Part shown: positions 52,993 to 61,030 of the stretch, one piece after another | How positions within the stretch are numbered: the stretch's first letter is position 1 | Layout: every line of letters begins with the position of its first letter | Source of the DNA: Phycisphaerales bacterium | Lineage (GTDB): Bacteria; Planctomycetota; Phycisphaerae; Tepidisphaerales; Tepidisphaeraceae | Reading direction: 5' to 3' | Length of the DNA stretch: 64,000 nt | Assembly: GCA_020847375.1 (NCBI GenBank) | Contig: JADLCB010000011.1 | Coordinates: 248,001 to 312,000 of the forward strand | Made by a program: the position numbers and the translations under genes | The notes under the pieces: model-generated | The model's database searches: none | Told to the model about the DNA's origin: nothing | What the model saw: only the letters and a program-made list of their open reading frames with translations

Positions 52993-54870
52993 TCAATCAG
53001 CGTCCTGCTGCATGGCGTCGAAATAATTTTTCACCGCCTGCCGCGACTGGGGGGGAATCGCCTGGCTTTGAATTTCCTGGCTCACCTGCTGCTGAGCTGA
53101 GATGACTGCATTTTTGAAGGTTTCCCGGCTTTCACCTTTCACGCCGGTTCGGTCTTTCAGTAATGTCCCGGCAATGAGCGGGGCTTGATCCTGATAAGCA
53201 CTGGGGGCGTATCGGCGCTGAATATCCAATGCGCGTGGTGCTGGCTGGGCGGTGGAAGTAATCGGACTCTGCTGGTTTTGCTTTTGCGGCGCACTGCCGT
53301 CTGAGTGTTGCGCAGCAGTCAATAGTTGATTGGAAGATTGATTCGCGGTCCCGTTGGTGTCGGCATTGGCCAGCTCCATTGCCTGCTGGGCTGCCGCCGT
53401 CGCAGCATTCTGCGCAGTTTGCGCCTGCTGCAGGTCATTCTGCGCTGCCTGCATCTGTCGTAATTGTTCAGTGAGTGCCTGTTGGGCCGCGTGCAGTTGC
53501 TCACTTGAATCGGATGATTGATTCGAGTTGGGCGGCTGCGGTGAATCGATTGATGAATTGGAGGCCTGCTGCATCTGCTGCGCCAGTTCACGTGTCGTCT
53601 GCGCCAATTTTTGTGTCTGCGCCTCGGCGCCAGCCCGCGCCAGTGACTGGTCAATGGTTTGCCCAATGGCCTCCTGCATCGCCTGCGATTGCTCAGGCGT
53701 CAGGTTGGGGTTGGTTCGCACCTGTTGCTGCAGCGCATCGCTTTGTTTGCGCGCCTCTTGGGCAGCCTGGGAGTCTCCCTGGGCTGCCTGCTGAAGCGAT
53801 TGTGAAATTTTGTCAATCTGTTCCGGTGATGCACCTGCCTGAGCCAGTTGCTGCTTCATCGACTGTGGTTGATCGTTTTGCGAATCTTTTGACGGTTGCT
53901 CCAGCGCCTGCGCCATCTGCTGCATTTCCTGGACGGTTTGTTCCTTCTGCTGCTCGTCCATCTGGTCAAACGAAGCAACCACTTGATTCAATTGCTGCAT
54001 TGCCTGATCGAAGTTTCCCGTCGCCAGACTGTAGCGACTGGCAGCAAGAGGCCCCTGGTCAAGTGGCGACGGTTGTAGCGCCTGCAGGAAATGTTGTTCT
54101 TGCTGTGATTGCAGTAATCGGGCATTCCCCTCCAGTTGTTTCTGAATCGCCTGCTGTGTGCTCTGCAATGCCTGCATGGCTTTGAGATGTGCTTGTGATG
54201 TTGAGGCTGGCGGATCGGCCAGCGAGGCCCGCAATTCACTCTGGATAGCAGCCAGCTCCTTATTTTCGTTGAAATTCTGCGCAATCGCCTGCACCTTGAC
54301 CAAAGTATCCTGCACGATCTGGCGTGCTTGTCGTACCTGCTGCGCCTGCGCGGCGGGTTGGTTTGTGCTGATCGGGCGCTTGAGCAGATTGGCAGACGGA
54401 ATAAAACAAAGAAGCACCGCCAGCGCGACCAATGCCGCCACTAGCCTGAATGAGCGCGGCAACACGAGTGAAAAGTGGTGTTGCAATATCACCTGTTGCG
54501 CCGACTGCTCAGCGTCGTTCACCGCAGCCTGCGCGAACGGGTCATCGTTGGCGCTACGCCTATTGCGAATAAAGATCGCGGTGGCAAACTTTTCCTGCAA
54601 ACCCAGCTTCTGGTCGATCATCACCGCAGTTGACAGGGCACTAGGCCGGCGCATACCCGCCCAAATCACCGCGCCAACGACAACAATCGCAACAGCCAGT
54701 CCGATGAACCACCGCAGATGGGGCAGCGATAGTCCGGTTACAATCCAGAAAACCACAATACTGACTGCCACACCAGCCAACACCATCGACAACCAACCCG
54801 CCCCACTGACGAATTGCTGTAGGGTCAGCTTGTTGCGCACGTGATTTATCTGCTCATCTAGCCGTGTCAT
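52993..54870 (-). CDS. Large Gln-rich membrane protein of unknown function
   Basis: About 625 aa. Two membrane segments lie at about 25-48 and 52-75 and a third at about 140-162. A very long Gln/Ala-rich region from about 180 to 620 is helical and looks coiled-coil, with repeated QQ, QAQ and MQQ. The N-terminal part resembles DUF4175-like proteins; the rest has no recognised domain. The C-terminal segment ends in FKNAVISAQQQVSQEIQSQ. ATG 54870 is preferred over TTG 54918. Lies between the TlpA-type gene and the DHH gene. Confidence 0.7.
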   Translation of the reverse strand: MTRLDEQINHVRNKLTLQQFVSGAGWLSMVLAGVAVSIVVFWIVTGLSLPHLRWFIGLAVAIVVVGAVIWAGMRRPSALSTAVMIDQKLGLQEKFATAIFIRNRRSANDDPFAQAAVNDAEQSAQQVILQHHFSLVLPRSFRLVAALVALAVLLCFIPSANLLKRPISTNQPAAQAQQVRQARQIVQDTLVKVQAIAQNFNENKELAAIQSELRASLADPPASTSQAHLKAMQALQSTQQAIQKQLEGNARLLQSQQEQHFLQALQPSPLDQGPLAASRYSLATGNFDQAMQQLNQVVASFDQMDEQQKEQTVQEMQQMAQALEQPSKDSQNDQPQSMKQQLAQAGASPEQIDKISQSLQQAAQGDSQAAQEARKQSDALQQQVRTNPNLTPEQSQAMQEAIGQTIDQSLARAGAEAQTQKLAQTTRELAQQMQQASNSSIDSPQPPNSNQSSDSSEQLHAAQQALTEQLRQMQAAQNDLQQAQTAQNAATAAAQQAMELANADTNGTANQSSNQLLTAAQHSDGSAPQKQNQQSPITSTAQPAPRALDIQRRYAPSAYQDQAPLIAGTLLKDRTGVKGESRETFKNAVISAQQQVSQEIQSQAIPPQSRQAVKNYFDAMQQDAD

Positions 54871-54965
54871 CGATAGGCGTTGCTCCAGCAACGGTTGTTG
54901 TTTCTCCGAATCGCGCAACCGGTTGGTCGCCCAGCCAGTCGTCCGGATGATCAGACGATTGTGCG

Positions 54966-56267
54966 TTATTCAGCCAAGGCCGCTTCGACCGCTTTGTCCA
55001 TGTCCGACATGGCGGATTCGCCAGCACCAATGGTAATTTTGCGAACTTTGCCATCCTTGCCGATGAGAACGCGGTACGGAATTGCCTCTGCACCATACGC
55101 CATGGCGACGGATGAATCATGGTCAAAAAGAATGGGCAGTTTCCATCCTTTTTCGTTTACGAACTTCTGCACCTGCTCCTTTTCTTCCCCGATATTGACG
55201 GCGAAAATCATCAACCCCTGGGCGCTTTTCTGGTTGTACGTATCGATCAGGTGCGGCATGGAGACGACGCATGGCCCGCACCAGGTTGCCCAGAAATCAA
55301 GCAGAACCGTTTTGCCCTGCAAATCTTTCAATGCGACCTGTTTGCCGTCAATATCCGGCAGGGTGAAATCGGGCGCGGTTTTGCCTTCCCATTCCTTCAC
55401 GGCCGCCGACGGATCTTTGGCACGGGCCTGCTGCTCAGCCTGAACTTGGGCGATATCTCGGGCACCTTCCGGGACACTCCAGGCAAAGGCATCAGCTGTC
55501 AGCTCGGATTGCGCATCAACCTTGGTGTAATCAATCACGGCCTGCGCCTGCTTGATGTCCTGCGCGCCTTGGGCTTCGAGGATTGGCTTGAGGTTGAAGG
55601 TAATTCGACGAACCAAATGGGTCGCCGGATCGATATCCAGATTCATTTCCGGGCCGTTTCGCATGACCAGATGCAGCGATTGATACGACTGGCCATCAAT
55701 CGTGACAGGCGGATCAAGGCTGATGCTGGAAGCGCCCTCGACCAGCTCGCGGCGCGGATCAGCACTGGTTGCCAGCAAAAGGGCTGGGTCTTCAGTTTGA
55801 AGGATGTTGTTGAGCGGTTGGGGCAATTGGTTGCTGGTCACCTTTTGTTCTGGCGCAACAGCTTTCATATAGACATTGCCCTTGGTGGAATGAAAGTAGA
55901 TTTCCTTACCCGTTGAACCGGCTGAATATTCGCCGGGCACTTCGTGACGAAAATAGTTGGGAGCCAGAAAACTGGCGGTAGAAGTCGTCGTCTGATTCAT
56001 CTTGCGCTGGTTCACATCGAAGTCGATGGTTGCTTTACCTTCCAGCGACAATGATTTGAGCTGGCTGTATGCGTCAACCACCGCATCGAGCACTGGCTTG
56101 GCATCATCGGAAATGGTCGCACTGGGGGCGTTGCCCGGTGCCGTCGGTGGCGTTGGGGATGGTTCTGTTGTCGTATCCTGCGCCTGCGCCAGCGGCCAGA
56201 GCATTGGCACGAGAAAAACAATGACCAGCAATACAATCAGACTCTGCTGAACGATATTCCGCCGCAT
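54966..56267 (-). CDS. DUF2092-like plus TlpA thioredoxin fusion, exported
   Basis: A 433-aa exported protein. A signal peptide (residues about 5-30) and a Pro/Thr linker are followed by a LolA/DUF2092-type beta domain (about 55-275, with YFRHEV and SYQSLHLVM blocks). The C-terminal TlpA/ResA thioredoxin domain (about 290-433) has TAPDFTLPDIDGK, the redox motif WATWCGPC and the cis-Pro IPYRVLIG. It probably reduces periplasmic disulfides or assists cofactor or lipoprotein processing. GGAG six bases before ATG 56267 picks this start over ATG 56273. Confidence 0.85.
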   Translation of the reverse strand: MRRNIVQQSLIVLLVIVFLVPMLWPLAQAQDTTTEPSPTPPTAPGNAPSATISDDAKPVLDAVVDAYSQLKSLSLEGKATIDFDVNQRKMNQTTTSTASFLAPNYFRHEVPGEYSAGSTGKEIYFHSTKGNVYMKAVAPEQKVTSNQLPQPLNNILQTEDPALLLATSADPRRELVEGASSISLDPPVTIDGQSYQSLHLVMRNGPEMNLDIDPATHLVRRITFNLKPILEAQGAQDIKQAQAVIDYTKVDAQSELTADAFAWSVPEGARDIAQVQAEQQARAKDPSAAVKEWEGKTAPDFTLPDIDGKQVALKDLQGKTVLLDFWATWCGPCVVSMPHLIDTYNQKSAQGLMIFAVNIGEEKEQVQKFVNEKGWKLPILFDHDSSVAMAYGAEAIPYRVLIGKDGKVRKITIGAGESAMSDMDKAVEAALAE

Positions 56268-56474
56268 CGGCATCTCCAAAAGTTTTTAGCAATCAAAATT
56301 GCACGTAACAACTAACGTACTGTAAGACACATCGCCTGTCATAATGATAGCTCAGGGCTGGAAAAGTTTCGCCCCGGCGCGATTCGTACGAAGATCATCC
56401 GGTTTATTACGACGGCATTGAATCCTTGCCAGTGGTTAAAAGCGGGTTTTTTAGGGCTAAATCAGGCAATACGG

Positions 56475-56480
56475 TATACT
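56475..56480 (+). promoter_or_regulatory. Candidate -10 (TATACT) seven bases before an ATG
   Basis: TATACT ends 7 nt before ATG 56488 and no Shine-Dalgarno sequence is present, placing the expected start site at the ATG. The -35 is poor. Confidence 0.42.
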
Positions 56481-56487
56481 AGACATT

Positions 56488-57222
56488 ATGGCAGAAAATA
56501 ATCGTGTGGCACTGGTGACCGGTGGAGCCAAGCGTGTCGGTCGGGCGATTGTCCTGCAACTGGCGAAGGCAGGATATGACATTGCCATAACGTATCGAAC
56601 CAGCGAAAACGCAGCCAACAGCCTTGTGGATGAACTCCGCCACGCCGGCAGGCGCGCCTTGGCGATTGAAGCGGATCTGACACAGGTCGAATCATCGGTG
56701 GAATTGATTCATCGTGAAGTGCGACAGTATTTCGGCCGGTTGGATGTATTGGTGAACAGTGCTTCGATTTACAAAGCCGCAACACTGGCGCAAACGGATA
56801 TACAACTTCTGCGCCAGCTCGATGCCATTCACGTCCACGCTCCGCTGCTGTTATGCCAGGGTTTTTCCGCAATGCTCCGCGAAAATCGCGGCCATGTGAT
56901 CAATATGGTTGACCTGCTGGCGGCCCGGCCCTGGCCGGACTACATGGCGTACTGCGCCAGCAAGGCGGGGTTGTGGAGTTTGACCATGAGTCTGGCCCGT
57001 GAATTGGCGCCCGAGGTCACGGTGAATGGCATTGCGCCGGGCGTTGTGCAATGGCCTGACGACATGCCGCTATTACAGCGTGAACAGTATCTCAAGCGGG
57101 TTGCGCTGGCGCGAACCGGCACGCCGCAGGATGTGGCGGAATTGGTTGAATTCCTCATCACGCGCGGCACCTATATCACAGGGCAAATCATTCGCTTGGA
57201 TGGTGGCCGGTCGCTCTTTTAG
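56488..57222 (+). CDS. Pteridine-reductase-like short-chain dehydrogenase
   Basis: A 244-aa SDR. The nucleotide motif is TGGAKRVGRA near 11, an Arg-containing variant as in PTR1/FolM. NSASIYKAA is near 90. The catalytic Tyr and Lys are Y155 and K159 (YCASK). The usual Ser is replaced by Asp (D142 in NMVDLLAARPW), as in pteridine reductases, so it probably reduces dihydrofolate or a biopterin-like substrate. An FolM-like role in folate rescue is plausible. The C-terminus ends RLDGGRSLF as typical. Transcript probably leaderless. Confidence 0.8.
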   Translation: MAENNRVALVTGGAKRVGRAIVLQLAKAGYDIAITYRTSENAANSLVDELRHAGRRALAIEADLTQVESSVELIHREVRQYFGRLDVLVNSASIYKAATLAQTDIQLLRQLDAIHVHAPLLLCQGFSAMLRENRGHVINMVDLLAARPWPDYMAYCASKAGLWSLTMSLARELAPEVTVNGIAPGVVQWPDDMPLLQREQYLKRVALARTGTPQDVAELVEFLITRGTYITGQIIRLDGGRSLF

Positions 57223-57261
57223 TGGTCATCACGAACGATTTGACCAACGGTTCGCCCGTGC

Positions 57262-58326
57262 TTATCCACCGATACGAAAGCGCAACACCAGATCATAAAC
57301 CTTGCCACCCACGTGCTGCGCGATGGAACTATCTTTAAGCATCGCGATGTTCAGGGCATCGCAGGTAAAGTGGGCATGTAAATTACTTTCAACCCCCCGA
57401 CCCATTCCTTCAATAATCAATAAATCCGCGTCAGCCGCCGCTTGGTTCAATTCATCTGATACGCCCAGCAGATCAATCAATGGTTCGCCGGTTCCCGTGG
57501 AGATGGATTCAATAGGCAGATCGTTCAGGCCCGGTTCCGCCTTGAGGATACGCCCCCACCATGAGCGGATATCGTGGATCGTCATGTCATTCAACGACGG
57601 CCGCTCGTTGGCTGCCAGCACAACGTGGGTCCCGCGCTGCGCCAGCCATCGCGTCAGCGGCAATACCCCCAATAAAAAATCGCTGCCGGCGTTGTCGACG
57701 AAAAAAACACATTTGCGGTAACCTTGTCCCAACAGCCGATCCGCCAGGGCATCGTAATCGTCAATCAGCCAGGGTCGCGGCGCTAATTGGCTGCGAACAG
57801 CGAAAAAATCGACGGTCTGACCCAGAAATCGTCGCGTGGTTTCTTCAGCACCCAGATCGAAAATGTTTCCCGCAAATACGCCTTCGATGGCAGCGCGGAG
57901 CTGATGGGCTGGGTCAGTTAAAGCGTCGAGTTGTCGGCAAACCCGCGGCAAAAGCGGCAGCATTTGCTCGTTTTCACGATTCTTTACATCAGCAAATGCA
58001 TCAACAAAACCAAAACGCCGCAACAATCGGTCGCGCCACTGATCGAGTGTCAGAATCGTAATCCGGCCAAAATCACGCGGGCTGGCAGCAAAGGCGTTAA
58101 ATTCACGGTGAAACTCATCGCCGCATGATTGCGCTCGTGCCGCGGCAGCGCCTGATTCCTGGCCACGAAGAACCGCTGCCGATACGCCCAGTTCCAGTAC
58201 GGTATCGAAATGTCGTTTGAACAAATCAACCCAGTACCGGCGACCATCGGCATCAGCCGCTAAATCCCAATCACAGGCCACATAGGACGCGGGATCAGAC
58301 AGTTTGACAAATGGTGATAGCTGCAT
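57262..58326 (-). CDS. DUF89 metal-dependent phosphatase (PANK4/ARMT1-type)
   Basis: A 354-aa DUF89 protein. The helical N-terminal part contains the family motif FAGNIFDLG near 151. The phosphatase core has FVDNAGSDFLLGVLPL, with D211, N212 and D216 as metal ligands, followed by HVVLAANERPSLNDMT. DLLIIEGMGRGVESN near 307 is the second conserved block. Members remove phosphates from damaged or unwanted metabolites; the C-terminal region is closest in pattern to the 4'-phosphopantetheine phosphatase of pantothenate kinase 4. The substrate is unknown. Confidence 0.82.
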   Translation of the reverse strand: MQLSPFVKLSDPASYVACDWDLAADADGRRYWVDLFKRHFDTVLELGVSAAVLRGQESGAAAARAQSCGDEFHREFNAFAASPRDFGRITILTLDQWRDRLLRRFGFVDAFADVKNRENEQMLPLLPRVCRQLDALTDPAHQLRAAIEGVFAGNIFDLGAEETTRRFLGQTVDFFAVRSQLAPRPWLIDDYDALADRLLGQGYRKCVFFVDNAGSDFLLGVLPLTRWLAQRGTHVVLAANERPSLNDMTIHDIRSWWGRILKAEPGLNDLPIESISTGTGEPLIDLLGVSDELNQAAADADLLIIEGMGRGVESNLHAHFTCDALNIAMLKDSSIAQHVGGKVYDLVLRFRIGG

Positions 58327-58386
58327 AGCGATCCATCTCGGCTCAATAGCACCAGCCAGTCAAGCCGAGACAGGTCACCCCAGTTT

Positions 58387-58884
58387 TCACATTAAAACCG
58401 GCTTATCAAGCACGCGGCGAACCACCTGACACTGGCCGATGTGCATCATGGTGTGCAGCACCTGCATGCCGATCAGATTGTGCAGCTTGGGAAACATCTG
58501 CGCCAATTCCTTGCTGGGCTGCTCCAGTTGCTCAGGCGTGAGGCTGCGCACCCAGGCGATGGTCGCCTTGCGTGTCGCTTCAAACGCGCCAAGGACTGCT
58601 TTTTTGCCTCCCGGATAATCGGCCAGTGTCGCGTTTTCCAGTGTTTTACCCTTGTGATAATGCGCTGCCAGATCTGCAGGCACCGGCGGCATGTTGGGAT
58701 TGTGCGCCCCGATAAATCGATGCTCAGCCATCGTCAAATGCAGAATGACCCACATCGGATGATGCGACTTGGGCGATGGGCGCGTCAGCATCTGCTCATC
58801 GGTAAAGTCTGCCAGAGTCGCCTTGACGGTTCCCAGACTATTCTCCAGCAACGAGGCCAGTACTTCACTTGCAGCAACACTCAT
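58387..58884 (-). CDS. DinB-family four-helix protein
   Basis: About 165 aa. It follows the DinB/YfiT four-helix pattern: a first helix with MSVAASEVLASLLENSLG, the H-P-MWVILHLTMAEHRF block with candidate metal-binding His, a central segment, and the C-terminal HTMMHIGQCQVVRRVL helix with the second metal His pair. Members are metal-dependent enzymes, some thiol-transferases; function here unknown. The start at 58884 is chosen by AAGGAG six bases upstream; a longer in-frame ATG at 58920 has no site. Follows the DUF89 gene on the same strand upstream. Confidence 0.78.
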   Translation of the reverse strand: MSVAASEVLASLLENSLGTVKATLADFTDEQMLTRPSPKSHHPMWVILHLTMAEHRFIGAHNPNMPPVPADLAAHYHKGKTLENATLADYPGGKKAVLGAFEATRKATIAWVRSLTPEQLEQPSKELAQMFPKLHNLIGMQVLHTMMHIGQCQVVRRVLDKPVLM

Positions 58885-59075
58885 GATTTCTCCTTCGATA
58901 AAAGCGTTTGAGACGAACAAGTTAACGGCCGTGGTGAACCAATATCACACCCTGTAAGTTTAGGCGCGACCATCGCCAAGGTCTTCATTGATTGCGTTTT
59001 ATTACGATGTTTACTGCAAATAAGATTGGCGACAATTGCGATGGGTCCAATTCAGTACATCAACGGCTGAGGCTG

Positions 59076-59081
59076 TACAAT
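59076..59081 (+). promoter_or_regulatory. Candidate -10 (TACAAT) six bases before an ATG
   Basis: TACAAT ends 6 nt before ATG 59088 and no Shine-Dalgarno sequence is present. Fits the leaderless pattern. Confidence 0.38.
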
Positions 59082-59087
59082 GCTGCC

Positions 59088-59912
59088 ATGAAGCGGTTAT
59101 TGGCAGGTATGGTGGTCGTGATCAGCGGTGCCAGCAGCGGTCTGGGGCGCGAGTTGGCGGTACAACTGTCGCGTCAGGGGGCGCATCTGGTGCTGGCGGC
59201 GCGACGGTTGGAACTCCTGGATGAACTCAATGCGCAACTGGGTGGCGGTCATTTGTGCGTTGGTGCGGATGTATCCCAGCCGCAGGATTGCGTGAGGATA
59301 ATTAAAAAAACGCAGGAACGATTTGGCCGGATCGACACATTGATCTGCAACGCGGGATATGGGCAGGTCGAACTGACCGCCAGCACATCGCCGGAGGACT
59401 TGCGCCAAATCTTTGCCACCAATGTCCATGGAACGGTCGATTTGATTCATGCTGCTGTACCGATCATGAAGGCGCAATCACCGCAAAACCGGTGGCGCGG
59501 TCAGATCATGATCGTCTCCAGCGCAGCCGCCGGTCGGGGGCTGCCCTATTTCGGGCCTTACGCTGCCACCAAAGCAGCGCAAAAGTCGCTGGCTGAGGCG
59601 CTGCGGGTGGAGCTGAAACCAGAGCGCATCGCCGTAACCAGCGTACACCCCATCGGCACGCAAACTGAATTTTTCAACCGGGCTGAAAGTCTGTCGAGTC
59701 TGCGTCTGCAAACACCCCAGCGCAAAGCCTGGCGACAAAGCGCAACAAAAGTCGTACGAAAAATGATCAAGGCGATTGAAAAACCGCGCGCTGAACTCTG
59801 GCCGTTTTATCCTGTGAAATTCGCACTGCTGCTGGGGTTCATGTTTCCCGGCGTCGCTGACCGGATCATGGAGACCAGCCGCAGGCAGATTCAGTTGTTG
59901 AATCAATCATAA
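59088..59912 (+). CDS. Short-chain dehydrogenase/reductase
   Basis: A 274-aa classical SDR with SGASSGLGREL (nucleotide binding) near 14 and NAGYGQVE near 90. The catalytic set is Ser in IMIVSSAAAG, Tyr in YAATK (Y-x3-K) and the matching Lys. An extra C-terminal segment (about 230-274, with RAELWPFYPVKFALLLGF) carries a hydrophobic patch, so the protein may sit at the membrane. The substrate is unknown. It lies 48 bp before the ribokinase gene and may be cotranscribed, although the ribokinase gene has its own -10. Confidence 0.88.
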   Translation: MKRLLAGMVVVISGASSGLGRELAVQLSRQGAHLVLAARRLELLDELNAQLGGGHLCVGADVSQPQDCVRIIKKTQERFGRIDTLICNAGYGQVELTASTSPEDLRQIFATNVHGTVDLIHAAVPIMKAQSPQNRWRGQIMIVSSAAAGRGLPYFGPYAATKAAQKSLAEALRVELKPERIAVTSVHPIGTQTEFFNRAESLSSLRLQTPQRKAWRQSATKVVRKMIKAIEKPRAELWPFYPVKFALLLGFMFPGVADRIMETSRRQIQLLNQS

Positions 59913-59947
59913 GTATCAAGCCGTTTGGCCGATCTGGCCATCGTGCG

Positions 59948-59953
59948 TATGAT
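59948..59953 (+). promoter_or_regulatory. Candidate -10 (TATGAT) seven bases before an ATG
   Basis: TATGAT ends 7 nt before ATG 59961 with no Shine-Dalgarno sequence, the same arrangement as at 33775. Implies a leaderless ribokinase transcript. Confidence 0.4.
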
Positions 59954-59960
59954 CGCCGGC

Positions 59961-60926
59961 ATGGCTGGAAGCAACGCGGTCAAACCCATTGTCGTCATCG
60001 GATCGATCAACATGGATCTCGTCTGCCGGATCGGGCAGCTTCCGCGGTCGGGAGAAACGATTCTGGGCAGTGATTTGCAGGCAATTGCCGGTGGCAAGGG
60101 AGCCAATCAAGCGGTGGCAGCCAGCCGACTGGGGGCAGACGTTTACCAGATTGGTCGGGTGGGCAGTGACGATTTTGGTCAGCAGTTGATCGCCGGACTC
60201 AAGCAGAACAAGGTCAACACGAAATATGTCAAGGTCACTCCCAAGACATCTTCAGGCTGCGCGTTGATCCTTGTGGATGAAAACGGGGAGAACTCGATCG
60301 TCGTTTCGCCTGGTGCCAATGCCCATATCCACCCAACGGATATTGATGCAGCCCAGGGTCTTATCCGGCGTAGTGCCTGCGTCGTCATGCAACTGGAAAT
60401 TCCACTCAAGACGATCCAATACGCCATCAAGCTGTGCCGACGGCTGGGGGTTTACACGATTCTTGATCCTGCCCCAGCACCCAAACACGGGTTGCCGCGC
60501 GAACTGTTCAAGGTGGATCTGATCAGTCCCAATGAAACCGAGGCGCAGATACTTCTGGGTCGTAAAACATTGGTGGAAAAACATCGTAACTGGCAAGGTC
60601 GGGCGATTGCCGCTGGTAATCAATTGCGCCAGCATGGCGCGGGCGCTGCGGTACTGAAACTGGGAGCCAAGGGGGCGATGTTGGTTGGTGAATCAACTTT
60701 GTATACGCCCGGGTTCAAGGTGCGCGTGGTCGATACAACCGCAGCAGGTGATTCATTCACCGCAGCACTGGCGGTCGCACGCGCACAAGGAATGAGCCTG
60801 CCCGAGTCACTGCGCATGGCCAACGCCGCAGGCGCACTGGCGTGTACAACCTTGGGCGCCCAGCCTTCCCTGCCAACCAGCAAAGCTGTGCAACAACTAT
60901 TGAACAAGCATCGTCGACGCGGGTGA
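59961..60926 (+). CDS. rbsK: Ribokinase (PfkB family)
   Basis: A 321-aa PfkB-family sugar kinase: VVIGSINMDLVCRIGQLPRSGETILG near 10, then GGKGANQAVAASRLGADVYQIGRVG near 43, the ribokinase signature. The catalytic Asp lies in VDTTAAGDSFTAAL near 257. It phosphorylates ribose to ribose-5-phosphate. ATG 59961 is the first Met of the conserved part; ATG 59949 and TTG 59925 lie upstream in frame. A candidate promoter sits seven bases upstream. No transporter gene is adjacent. Confidence 0.9.
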   Translation: MAGSNAVKPIVVIGSINMDLVCRIGQLPRSGETILGSDLQAIAGGKGANQAVAASRLGADVYQIGRVGSDDFGQQLIAGLKQNKVNTKYVKVTPKTSSGCALILVDENGENSIVVSPGANAHIHPTDIDAAQGLIRRSACVVMQLEIPLKTIQYAIKLCRRLGVYTILDPAPAPKHGLPRELFKVDLISPNETEAQILLGRKTLVEKHRNWQGRAIAAGNQLRQHGAGAAVLKLGAKGAMLVGESTLYTPGFKVRVVDTTAAGDSFTAALAVARAQGMSLPESLRMANAAGALACTTLGAQPSLPTSKAVQQLLNKHRRRG

Positions 60927-61030
60927 AATATTGATCTGCCGATTGGCGGTTTTTCACGTGAACGTGAACGATACACCCACTGATGCCACCCCGTAGCCAT
61001 GGCGTATTCCAACCCTGTCGGCAGCGTGAA

